DNA of 64,000 nt, from NCBI RefSeq assembly GCF_051133435.1, contig NZ_JBPGNY010000001.1:806001-870000 (forward strand). The letters are read 5' to 3'. The notes beneath the pieces are model-generated. The model did no database searches and was not told where the DNA came from. It saw nothing but the letters and a program-made list of their open reading frames with translations. The translations under genes were made by a program, and so were the position numbers. This document shows, in pieces, positions 18,931-26,020 of the stretch. Position 1 is the stretch's first letter; each line of letters starts with the position of its first letter. The stretch comes from JAAYAO01 sp051133435 (GTDB lineage: Bacteria > Actinomycetota > Actinomycetes > Propionibacteriales > Propionibacteriaceae).

Positions 18931-19745
18931 AAGACGCACCGCACACCCTCACCCCGCACTCGGCGGTGATGGTCGCGATCAGCATGATCGCCGCCCTCGG
19001 CGCCTTCGCCTGGCCTCTGATCGTGCCCCCGAGCGCCGGCCTGCAACAGCAAACCCTGGCCCCCTTCATGCTGGCCGCGATCCTGCCGTTGATCCTGGCC
19101 GTCACGGTCTCGGAGGTGGTCAACCGGACGATGGACGTGAAGGCGCTGGCGCTGTTGGGGGTGCTCACCGCGGTGGGGGCGGTGGTGCGTGCTCTCGGCG
19201 CCGGTACGGCCGGCATCCAGGGGGTGTTCTTCGTGCTGGTGATCGCGGCCCGGGTGTTCGGGCCCGGTTTCGGGCTGGTGCTCGGATCGACCACCCTGAT
19301 CACCTCCGCCCTGCTGACCGCCGGCGTCGGCCCCTGGCTGCCCTACCAGATGCTGGCCTCCGGACTGTTCGCCGCCGGTGCCGGGTTGTTGCCCCGGGTG
19401 CGCGGCTGGGCCGAAATCGCGATGCTGGCCGGCTACGGCTTCATCGGCTCGTTCATCTTCGGCTGGCTGATGGACTTCGCCTTCTGGCCCCTGGCTGCGG
19501 GGTACAGCAGCGAACTGTCCTTCGATCCGGCCGCCTCGGCCTGGCAGAACCTGCAGACCTTCTTCTGGTTCAACCTGGCCACCTCGATGAGTTTCAACCT
19601 CGGCCGGGCGATCACCACCACGGTGTTGGTGATCGTGGTGGGCCGTCCGTTGTTGCTGATGCTGCGCCGGGCCGCGCGCAAGGCCTGGTTCGTCGACGCA
19701 CCGGATTCCAGCCCGGCCGATACCCCACGCGGTGGCTTTGGGTAA
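18927..19745 (+). CDS. ECF transporter substrate-binding S component
   Basis: 272 residues with about six membrane helices; membrane segments include GALAVMVAIS-like first helix, VFFVLVIAARVFGPGFGLVLGS (typical S-component core with the G/A-rich contact helix) and GFIGSFIFGWLMDFAFWPL. It completes the importer with ecfT and ecfA (overlapping genes, one operon). The N-terminal 20-residue tail and a 25-residue polar C-tail are unusual. Substrate unknown; a vitamin such as a cobalamin precursor is possible but unsupported. Confidence 0.8.
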   Translation: MKDAPHTLTPHSAVMVAISMIAALGAFAWPLIVPPSAGLQQQTLAPFMLAAILPLILAVTVSEVVNRTMDVKALALLGVLTAVGAVVRALGAGTAGIQGVFFVLVIAARVFGPGFGLVLGSTTLITSALLTAGVGPWLPYQMLASGLFAAGAGLLPRVRGWAEIAMLAGYGFIGSFIFGWLMDFAFWPLAAGYSSELSFDPAASAWQNLQTFFWFNLATSMSFNLGRAITTTVLVIVVGRPLLLMLRRAARKAWFVDAPDSSPADTPRGGFG

Positions 19746-19788
19746 GGTGAATGCGGTTCTTCGACCATCCAACCCAAGGGAGAGTTTC

Positions 19789-20400
19789 ATGGCTTACGAG
19801 CTTCCTGATCTTGACTACGACTACGGCGCCCTCGCCCCCGCTATTGCCCCCGAAATCATGGAGCTGCACCACGGCAAGCACCATGCCGCCTACGTCAAGG
19901 GCGTGAACACCGCCCTCGAGCAGTTGGAGGAGGCTCGCGCCAAGGGTGACTTCGGCAACCTGAACAAGCTGGAGAAGGACGTCGCCTTCCACCTGGGTGG
20001 CCACATGAACCACTCCGTGTTCTGGAAGAACATGTCCCCCGACGGTGGCGGCGAGCCCACCGGTGAGGTCGCGTCGGTGATCGACGAGTCCTTCGGTGGC
20101 TTCGAGGCCTTCAAGAAGCAGTTCAGCGCCAACGCCAACGCGGTGCAGGGCTCCGGCTGGTCGGTCTTCGCCTGGGACGCCTTCGGTCAGCGTCCGGTGA
20201 TCTTCCAGCAGTTCGATCACCAGGGCAACCTGCCCGCCGGCCAGGTGCCGCTGCTGCTGCTCGACATGTGGGAGCACGCCTTCTACCTGCAGTACAAGAA
20301 CGTCAAGGCCGACTTCGTGGACGCCTGGTGGAGCCTGGTGAACTGGAACGACGTGTCCGACCGCCTGGCCCGTGCCAAGGCTGCTTCGGGCCTGATCTGA
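19789..20400 (+). CDS. sodA: Superoxide dismutase (Fe/Mn)
   Basis: Converts superoxide to oxygen and peroxide. 203 residues. Metal ligands are visible: His27 in ELHHGKHH, His about 75-79 in VAFHLGGHMNHSVFW, and Asp/His in LLLDMWEHAFYLQY. Mn- versus Fe-use cannot be decided safely. Start ATG 19789 (MAYELPDLDYDY) with AAGGGAGAG upstream; the extra 19 residues of the longer frame overlap the ecf region and lack a ribosome site. Confidence 0.96.
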   Translation: MAYELPDLDYDYGALAPAIAPEIMELHHGKHHAAYVKGVNTALEQLEEARAKGDFGNLNKLEKDVAFHLGGHMNHSVFWKNMSPDGGGEPTGEVASVIDESFGGFEAFKKQFSANANAVQGSGWSVFAWDAFGQRPVIFQQFDHQGNLPAGQVPLLLLDMWEHAFYLQYKNVKADFVDAWWSLVNWNDVSDRLARAKAASGLI

Positions 20401-20424
20401 TCCAACACCTGATCTGATCCAACA
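20391..20424. repeat. 17-bp perfect tandem duplication at the sodA stop
   Basis: The unit CCTGATCTGATCCAACA occurs at 20391-20407 and again at 20408-20424. The first copy contains the last codons and stop of sodA, the second is just outside and is followed by CCTG. A recent slip duplication is the simplest reading. Confidence 0.9.
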
Positions 20425-20466
20425 CCTGTGGGGTGGGAACCGACCGGTTCCCACCCCACAGGTGTT
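20421..20466. terminator. 21-bp perfect hairpin between convergent genes
   Basis: The arms AACACCTGTGGGG...GGAACC (20421-20441) and GGTTCC...CCCCACAGGTGTT (20446-20466) pair perfectly around a four-base loop. It lies between the sodA stop and the stop of the convergent gene at 20489, where a bidirectional terminator is expected. No long T-run follows on either side. Confidence 0.75.
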
Positions 20467-20488
20467 GCTGCTCGGCGATCAATGCGAC

Positions 20489-22906
20489 TCAGCCGTGTGC
20501 CGGCGGGCGCACCTCTTCACCGGTCTCGGCGTCCACCGTGCGTCCGTTCACCCAACGCATGTGGGTGGGCAACTCGCCGGTGTCGGGCTCCTGGATCAGC
20601 GCCAGGCGCGGACGCACCGCGTCGGTGCGCGACGACGGCGGCTTGCGGCTGCCGATCCGGTAGGGATCGATCCACTCCGCCCCGGGGCCCCGGTAGTCCT
20701 GCTCGGCCGCGGCGTGCAGCGTCCAGTGCGGGTCGTACAGGTGCACCCGACCCAGCGCACACAGATCGGCGCGCCCGGCGACCAGAATCGAGTTGACGTC
20801 GTCGTAGGACGAGATGCCACCGACCGCGATCACCGGTACTCCGACCTTGGCCGCGACCTCGTTGCGGATCCGGTCGGCGAAGGGGGTCTGGAAGGAGCGA
20901 CCGTATTCGGGCTGCTGCTCCTCGGCCACCTCACCGGAGGAAACGTGAATCGCGTCGGCCCCCCGCTCGATGAAGGCCCGGGCGATCTCCACCCCGTCGT
21001 CCAGGGTGTTGCCACCGGGAATCCAGTCGATCGCCGAGATCCGCACCACCAGCGGCTTGTCGGCCGGCCATTCGGCGCGCACCGCATCGAAGACCTCCAG
21101 CGGGTACCGCAACCGGTTCTCCAGCGAACCGCCGTACTCGTCATTGCGCTGGTTCGACACCGGCGACAGGAAACTCGACAACAGGTAGCCGTGGGCGGCG
21201 TTGAGTTCCAGCACATCGAAGCCGACCTCGACGGCCCGCTCGGCGGCGGCGACGAACTCCGCCTTGACCCACTCCATGTCCTCGCGGGTCATCGCCTTCG
21301 GCACCGGCAGGCCCTCCCCGAAGGGAATCGCGGACGGGCCGAGCAGGTCCCAGGCACCGTCGGTGAGCGGTTCGGTGATCATCTGCCAGTCGACCTGCAT
21401 CGACCCGCGCCGGCCGGAGTGGCCGAGCTGGCAGCCGATCTTGGCCGAGGTGTTGGTGTGCACGTAGTCGACGATTCCGCGCCAGGCCGAGACCTGCTCG
21501 TCATTCCAGAGCCCGGCACAGCCCGGGGTGACCCGGCCCTGGGGGGAGACGGCGAGCATCTCGGTGAAGACCAGCCCGGCCCCGCCCTGGGCCAGCGAGC
21601 CGAGGTTCACCAGGTGCAGCTCACCAGGCACCCCGTCGGTGGCCGAGTACAGCGCCATCGGCGGCACAACCACCCGGTTGGTCAGCTCCACCTCACCGAG
21701 CTGCACCGGCTGGAACATCGCCGGCACGTCCCGGCGGGCCGAACCTACCCGGTCGGCGAAGGCGGCCACGGTCTGGGCGGCGAACTCCGGATCGCGCACC
21801 CGCAGGTTGTCCAGGGTGATCCGGCGGGACCGGGTCAGCAGGTTGAACGCGAACTCGTCGGCGTCCTGATCGGCGTACTGGTTGATGTTCTCGAACCACT
21901 CCATCGAGGCCTGGGCGGCCCGCTGGGTCGATTCGACCACCGGGCGCCGTTCCTTTTCGTAGGCGGCCAGCGCCTCGTCCAGGCTGTCGTGTTCGTGGAT
22001 GCAGGCGGCCAGGGCCAGCGAATCCTCCATCGCCAGCTTGGTACCCGAACCGATCGAGAAGTGGGCGGTGTGAGCGGCATCGCCGAGCAGCACCACGTTG
22101 TTGTGCACCCACTTCTGGTTGCGCACGGTGTGGAAGTTCAGCCACTTGGAGTTGTTCGCCAGCACCTGATGCCCGCCCAGGGCGTCGGCGAAGATCTCCC
22201 TGACCCGCTCGATGGCGTACTCGTCGGAGGTTCCGGGCGGGAATTCCTCGTTCTCGGTGCGGTCGAAACCGGCCCGGCGCCAGACCTCCTCGGACATCTC
22301 GACGATGAAGGTGGAGCCCTTGTCGGAGTAGGGGTAGCCGTGGATCTGCATGATCCCCCACTCGGTCTTCACCACGAAGAACTTGAAGGCCTCGAAGACC
22401 TGGTCGGTGCCCAGCCACATGTACTTGCAGTCGCGGCGGTCCAGTGAGGGGCCGAAGGTGTCGGCGTAACGGTCCCGGACGATCGAGCGCAGGCCGTCGG
22501 CGGCGAGCACCAGGTCGTAATCGCGGGAGAGCTCGTCCACGTCGGGGGCCATCGTGCTGTAGTGCACCTCGACGTCGAGTTCGGCGACCCGCTGCTGCAG
22601 CAGTTCGAGCAGCTCCTTGCGGCTCATCGCCGCGAAGCCCTGACCACCGACGGTGACCACGGTGTCGTCGTAGTGGATGTCGATATCGGTCCAGCGTGCG
22701 AAGCGGTTCGCCATCGCGCGGGCGACGGCCTTGTCGGCGTTGCCGATCCCGCCGAGGGTTTCGTCGGAGAACACCACCCCGAAGCCGAAGGTGTCATCGG
22801 GAGCATTACGTTCCCACACCGTTACTTCATGGTCGGCACTCAATTGCTTCATCAATGCGGCGAAGTAGAGGCCGCCCGGGCCGCCGCCGATAACTGCGAT
22901 CTTCAC
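20489..22906 (-). CDS. Aryl-CoA 5-hydroxylase fused to OYE oxidoreductase (salicylyl-CoA / 2-aminobenzoyl-CoA monooxygenase type)
   Basis: 805 residues, two enzymes in one chain. Residues 1-395: FAD aromatic hydroxylase with GGGPGGLYFA, DYDLVLAADGLRS and NVVLLGDAAHTAHFSIGSG, related to salicylyl-CoA 5-hydroxylase SdgC. Residues about 400-790: Old Yellow Enzyme domain (FMN; QLGHSGRRG, DVLELNAAHGYLLSSFLSP, AVGGISS). The same fusion is known from 2-aminobenzoyl-CoA monooxygenase/reductase of Azoarcus. It should act on an aromatic CoA thioester, adding a 5-hydroxyl. Divergent from the thioesterase, next to the gentisate genes. Which ring (2-hydroxy or 2-amino) cannot be told. Confidence 0.88.
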   Translation of the reverse strand: MKIAVIGGGPGGLYFAALMKQLSADHEVTVWERNAPDDTFGFGVVFSDETLGGIGNADKAVARAMANRFARWTDIDIHYDDTVVTVGGQGFAAMSRKELLELLQQRVAELDVEVHYSTMAPDVDELSRDYDLVLAADGLRSIVRDRYADTFGPSLDRRDCKYMWLGTDQVFEAFKFFVVKTEWGIMQIHGYPYSDKGSTFIVEMSEEVWRRAGFDRTENEEFPPGTSDEYAIERVREIFADALGGHQVLANNSKWLNFHTVRNQKWVHNNVVLLGDAAHTAHFSIGSGTKLAMEDSLALAACIHEHDSLDEALAAYEKERRPVVESTQRAAQASMEWFENINQYADQDADEFAFNLLTRSRRITLDNLRVRDPEFAAQTVAAFADRVGSARRDVPAMFQPVQLGEVELTNRVVVPPMALYSATDGVPGELHLVNLGSLAQGGAGLVFTEMLAVSPQGRVTPGCAGLWNDEQVSAWRGIVDYVHTNTSAKIGCQLGHSGRRGSMQVDWQMITEPLTDGAWDLLGPSAIPFGEGLPVPKAMTREDMEWVKAEFVAAAERAVEVGFDVLELNAAHGYLLSSFLSPVSNQRNDEYGGSLENRLRYPLEVFDAVRAEWPADKPLVVRISAIDWIPGGNTLDDGVEIARAFIERGADAIHVSSGEVAEEQQPEYGRSFQTPFADRIRNEVAAKVGVPVIAVGGISSYDDVNSILVAGRADLCALGRVHLYDPHWTLHAAAEQDYRGPGAEWIDPYRIGSRKPPSSRTDAVRPRLALIQEPDTGELPTHMRWVNGRTVDAETGEEVRPPAHG

Positions 22907-22953
22907 GGTTCAGATCTCCTCGTGGGTTTGGGGTATCGCCCTGACAACCGCTC

Positions 22954-22986
22954 GATATGTCGCATCTGTTACGATCGTCACATATC
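22954..22986. promoter_or_regulatory. Nested inverted repeats in divergent hydroxylase/thioesterase promoter
   Basis: Outer arms GATATGT (22954-22960) and ACATATC (22980-22986) enclose GTTACGATCGTCAC (22968-22981), whose core ACGATCGT is a perfect palindrome. Placed between the divergent starts at 22906 and 23060, this is the best operator candidate for a local regulator, possibly the PaaX-like protein. It does not resemble the ATTTGATCAAAT sites. Confidence 0.45.
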
Positions 22987-23059
22987 CGAAGATAGCAGTA
23001 GGGTGTGAGCTTGAACACCCTTCGAGCCGGGAAAATTCACCACAGATCCGAGGAGCACG

Positions 23060-23482
23060 ATGAGCGTCATGGACGAGATCGCGGGGGTGCGCCGCACCAC
23101 GCGCCGCACCCTTGCCTGGGCCGAGACCGATGCCGCCGGCCACAACCACTTCTCCGCCGCCGTGCGCTGGCTGGAAGAGGGCGAACACGAACTGTGGCGA
23201 GAACTCGGGCTGATCGAGATGGTGCCCCGAGTACCCCGGCTGCACCTCGAGATCGACTTCGCCGACCGGATCATGTTCGGTGACCCGCTGGACGTCACCG
23301 TCGGCATCATCAAGGTCGGCAAGAGCTCGGCCACCTTCGGCACGGTGATCGAGCACGCCGGCGATTCGCCCCGGCTGGCGATCGAGTGCCGGCACGTGGT
23401 GGTGCACGTCTCGGACAAGCTGGGCCGCTCGGCCCCCTGGCCGGACGAAGTTCGCGAGCTACTGCTGAACCCGCAGGCCTGA
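23060..23482 (+). CDS. Acyl-CoA thioesterase, 4-hydroxybenzoyl-CoA thioesterase fold
   Basis: 140-residue hotdog protein. The segment ETDAAGHNHFSAAVRWLEEGEHELW is the 4HBT active-site region (acidic residue, G-H, and the long helix), and the rest (GDPLDVTVGI ... FGTVIE) follows the fold. By position, facing the aryl-CoA hydroxylase, it likely releases the hydroxylated aromatic acid (gentisate or 5-hydroxyanthranilate) from CoA. That role is inference. ATG 23060 or 23069 could be the start. Its last 24 bp overlap the convergent paaX-like gene. Confidence 0.8.
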   Translation: MSVMDEIAGVRRTTRRTLAWAETDAAGHNHFSAAVRWLEEGEHELWRELGLIEMVPRVPRLHLEIDFADRIMFGDPLDVTVGIIKVGKSSATFGTVIEHAGDSPRLAIECRHVVVHVSDKLGRSAPWPDEVRELLLNPQA

Positions 23483-24313
23483 GCCCCGGGCCGGGATCAA
23501 CTCCTCGACGTGGCGGGCCGCCAACGGGCCCAGCCGGTGATGCAGGGCCAGAAAGGTCTCGGCCGCGCGTTGCCCGGGCCACTGCGGGGGTAGCAGCTCC
23601 AGCGGCAGGCCCGGGTCGAGGTAGGGCAGCCGGCGCCACCGGGTGACCAGCGGGATGTAGTCGACGAAGGCCTCCCGCGGGGTCGGTTCGGCGCTCTCCC
23701 ATCTGGCCACGACGGGGTCGGTGTGGGCGAGGAATTCCTCGTACTGCTCCGCGAGTTGGGGCAGGTCCCACCACTGGTCGATCTTGCGCGCCAACTCACC
23801 CCGATAGTCGGCCAGGAAGAGATCGACGTAGTCGGCCAGGCCGTGTCGTTCGAGTTCGGCGGCCGCGGCCTCACCGATCCGTCCCGGCGCGATCCACAGG
23901 CCCGGGGTCACCGATCCGAAACCACGCTTGGTCAACAACGACCGGATCAGGTGCCGGCGGCTGCGTTGCGCCTCGGGCACCGTCACCGCGGCGAGCAGCC
24001 AGGGCTCGTCCAGCCCGGCACGGTCGACCGAGAAGATTCGGCGGTCACCCTCACCGAAGACGTGTTGCAGATCTTCGGACAGCGCGTAGGCCGCACTGCC
24101 GTTGTCGCGACGGCTGACCAGCACCCCGCGCTTCTTGAGCCGCGAGACCGACGAGCGGACGGCCGGGGCCGGCGCACCCAACTCACCGAGCAGCGCAATC
24201 ACCGCCGAAACCGCCAGTTCACCGCGCCGGGCATAGAGCCCGAAGATCGTCACGATCAATTGCTGGTGGCGCGGTACCTCCCCGGTTCCGCGTGGGGTTT
24301 CTGCCGAGCTCAC
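23459..24313 (-). CDS. PaaX-family transcriptional regulator
   Basis: 284 residues. N-terminal winged helix (IVTIFGLYARRGELAVSAVIALLGELG ... VRSSVSRLKKRGVLVSRR), then the PaaX core and the C-terminal PaaX_C segment (LELLPPQWPGQRAAETFLALHHRL). PaaX proteins repress phenylacetate genes and respond to phenylacetyl-CoA, so an aryl-CoA effector is plausible here. The GTG start at 24313 sits exactly where a TAGGCT -10 box (24320-24325) would start transcription, so it has its own leaderless promoter in addition to any read-through from iorB 53 bp away. Confidence 0.88.
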   Translation of the reverse strand: MSSAETPRGTGEVPRHQQLIVTIFGLYARRGELAVSAVIALLGELGAPAPAVRSSVSRLKKRGVLVSRRDNGSAAYALSEDLQHVFGEGDRRIFSVDRAGLDEPWLLAAVTVPEAQRSRRHLIRSLLTKRGFGSVTPGLWIAPGRIGEAAAAELERHGLADYVDLFLADYRGELARKIDQWWDLPQLAEQYEEFLAHTDPVVARWESAEPTPREAFVDYIPLVTRWRRLPYLDPGLPLELLPPQWPGQRAAETFLALHHRLGPLAARHVEELIPARGSGLRVQQ

Positions 24314-24319
24314 CGGACG

Positions 24320-24325
24320 AGCCTA
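24320..24325 (-). promoter_or_regulatory. -10 box for leaderless paaX-like transcript
   Basis: On the minus strand TAGGCT ends 7 bases before the GTG at 24313, so the start codon would be the first bases of the mRNA. No ribosome-binding site lies between. Confidence 0.5.
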
Positions 24326-24366
24326 CCGACGCCGCCACACCGGGCGGCGCCGGTACCGCCCGTCGG

Positions 24367-26019
24367 TCATCCGACGTCGGCGGTCTCCGGAGCCCCGTCG
24401 ACCCCTTCCCCGGCGAGCTCGGCCACGGCCGTCTCCAACGACTCGGGCCCACCCTCGGCCAGAGCCACCTGACGCAGCCGGGCGATCAGCTCGGCGGCAT
24501 CGGGACGGTCGGCGTACCGCCGGGCGGTCTGCTGCAGGGTGACGAAGCTGCGCATCCCGCGTTCGTGGGTGTCGCCGTAGCCCTTGACCACCTGGGCGCA
24601 CTGAATCACCTCGCGGGCCAGATCGGGGTTCTGCCGACCCAGCCGCAGGGCCAGGTCGAGCCACTCGTCGACCTCCCGCTGCACCCTCTTGAAGCGCATC
24701 GTGGTGGGCCGCATCGGACGCATCTTGGCCAGCGCCACCAAGGTGGCGTAGCCGGCCACCGAGGTCGTGTTGATCACGATGCCCTTGCCACCGACACCGC
24801 GCACCACCGAACCGAAGGCGCCGCTGTTGCGCAGCACCGAACCCAGCCCGGAGGGCATCGTGTCGGTGACCTCCTCGACGTCGGGGTGCAGGTACTCGTA
24901 AACGTCGACCAGTTGGTCGTCGGTGGCCCGGGCCTCGGCGCGAATGTCGGCCAACCGCTTGGCCCGGATCTTCTGCAGGGCCACATGGATGGTGTCCTGG
25001 TAGGTCAGCAGCAGCGCGACGTGGCGGGCCGCCTCGTAGGTAAGCTTGGCCTCCCCCTCGGCATCGGGTTCGATCTCCAGCAACCGCTTGACCCGGTCGA
25101 GGTATCCCATCGCGTATTCGGGGCTCTGGTAGAGCCCGGTGCGCAAACAACCGCGCACCAGCATCAGCCGGGCCGCGGCCGGGAATTCCCGGCGAATCCG
25201 CTCGCCATGGGCCTGCAGGTTCGGCCCGATCAGCGAGCCCGGGTCGGTCACCGCTTGGGCTTGGAGTTCCTCCTCGCGGATTTCCTCCGGGGTGGGTTCG
25301 CGACGGCCGATCTGCAACAGCACAGGTTCGGGCTTGGCCGACTCGGCGGCCTCGCGTTCGGCGGCCACCACCTGGGCGGCGGTGGCGAATCCTCGGGCGA
25401 AGGCGTCCAGGGATTGCTCCACACCCTTACCGGCGTCGGCGATCGCCTGTTCGTACAGCTCACGGTCGAAGGGCAGTGCCTCCGAGCCGGCCAGGGCGCC
25501 GAACAGCGAGGCGCTGACCACACTGCGGGCGGCCTCGGCGATAGCCATGAAGTCGGCCCCCACGAAGCGCTTCGAGGCGGCCCGGGCCGAACCGATCAGG
25601 GTTTCGGAGTCGACCCGGCCGTCCCCGATCACGGTCTTCTCGTCGATCGAGTAGACCCGGTTGGTGGACACGATGAAGGTGGTGCGGTCGGGGGTGACGA
25701 AACCGCGCTGCACCGAACGTCCGGCCTCCATCAACTCCGAGGCGATGACGATGTCGCACTCCCCCGGAATCGGGAACATCGACAACACCGGTTCGCGGCG
25801 CTGGCCGCCCTCATCCGCCTCCAAGGGTGGGTACAACTCGACGTAGTAGACCGTCGCGCCGGTGCGCTGGGCCACGCCGGCGACCTGGGTGGTCTGGGCG
25901 ATGTAGCCGGCCCGGGTGGCGACATCGGCGATCCAGTTCGACAGGACGCCACCGCCCTCGCCGCCCATCGCCAGGATTGCAATCGTGATCGGGCGCTTGC
26001 CCTGCTGCCAGGTTCCCAT
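24367..26019 (-). CDS. iorB: Indolepyruvate ferredoxin oxidoreductase, beta subunit (long form)
   Basis: 550 residues. The first 200 are the pyruvate-ferredoxin-oxidoreductase gamma-type domain (ILAMGGEGGGVLSNWIADVA, TTQVAGVAQRTGATVYYVEL) that binds CoA/completes the TPP site; residues about 210-540 are an extra C-terminal domain found in aerobic-type IorB proteins. It partners with iorA, which ends 1 bp upstream. ATG 26019 (MGTWQQGKRP) is used; an upstream start would overlap iorA. The complex oxidatively decarboxylates an aryl 2-oxo acid to the acyl-CoA. Confidence 0.87.
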   Translation of the reverse strand: MGTWQQGKRPITIAILAMGGEGGGVLSNWIADVATRAGYIAQTTQVAGVAQRTGATVYYVELYPPLEADEGGQRREPVLSMFPIPGECDIVIASELMEAGRSVQRGFVTPDRTTFIVSTNRVYSIDEKTVIGDGRVDSETLIGSARAASKRFVGADFMAIAEAARSVVSASLFGALAGSEALPFDRELYEQAIADAGKGVEQSLDAFARGFATAAQVVAAEREAAESAKPEPVLLQIGRREPTPEEIREEELQAQAVTDPGSLIGPNLQAHGERIRREFPAAARLMLVRGCLRTGLYQSPEYAMGYLDRVKRLLEIEPDAEGEAKLTYEAARHVALLLTYQDTIHVALQKIRAKRLADIRAEARATDDQLVDVYEYLHPDVEEVTDTMPSGLGSVLRNSGAFGSVVRGVGGKGIVINTTSVAGYATLVALAKMRPMRPTTMRFKRVQREVDEWLDLALRLGRQNPDLAREVIQCAQVVKGYGDTHERGMRSFVTLQQTARRYADRPDAAELIARLRQVALAEGGPESLETAVAELAGEGVDGAPETADVG

Positions 26020-26020
26020 C

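Noticed and set aside
20462..22447. A 661-residue plus-strand open frame
   Set aside because: It is antisense to the fused hydroxylase, has His/Gly/Arg-rich composition and no recognisable domain, as GC-rich shadow frames do.
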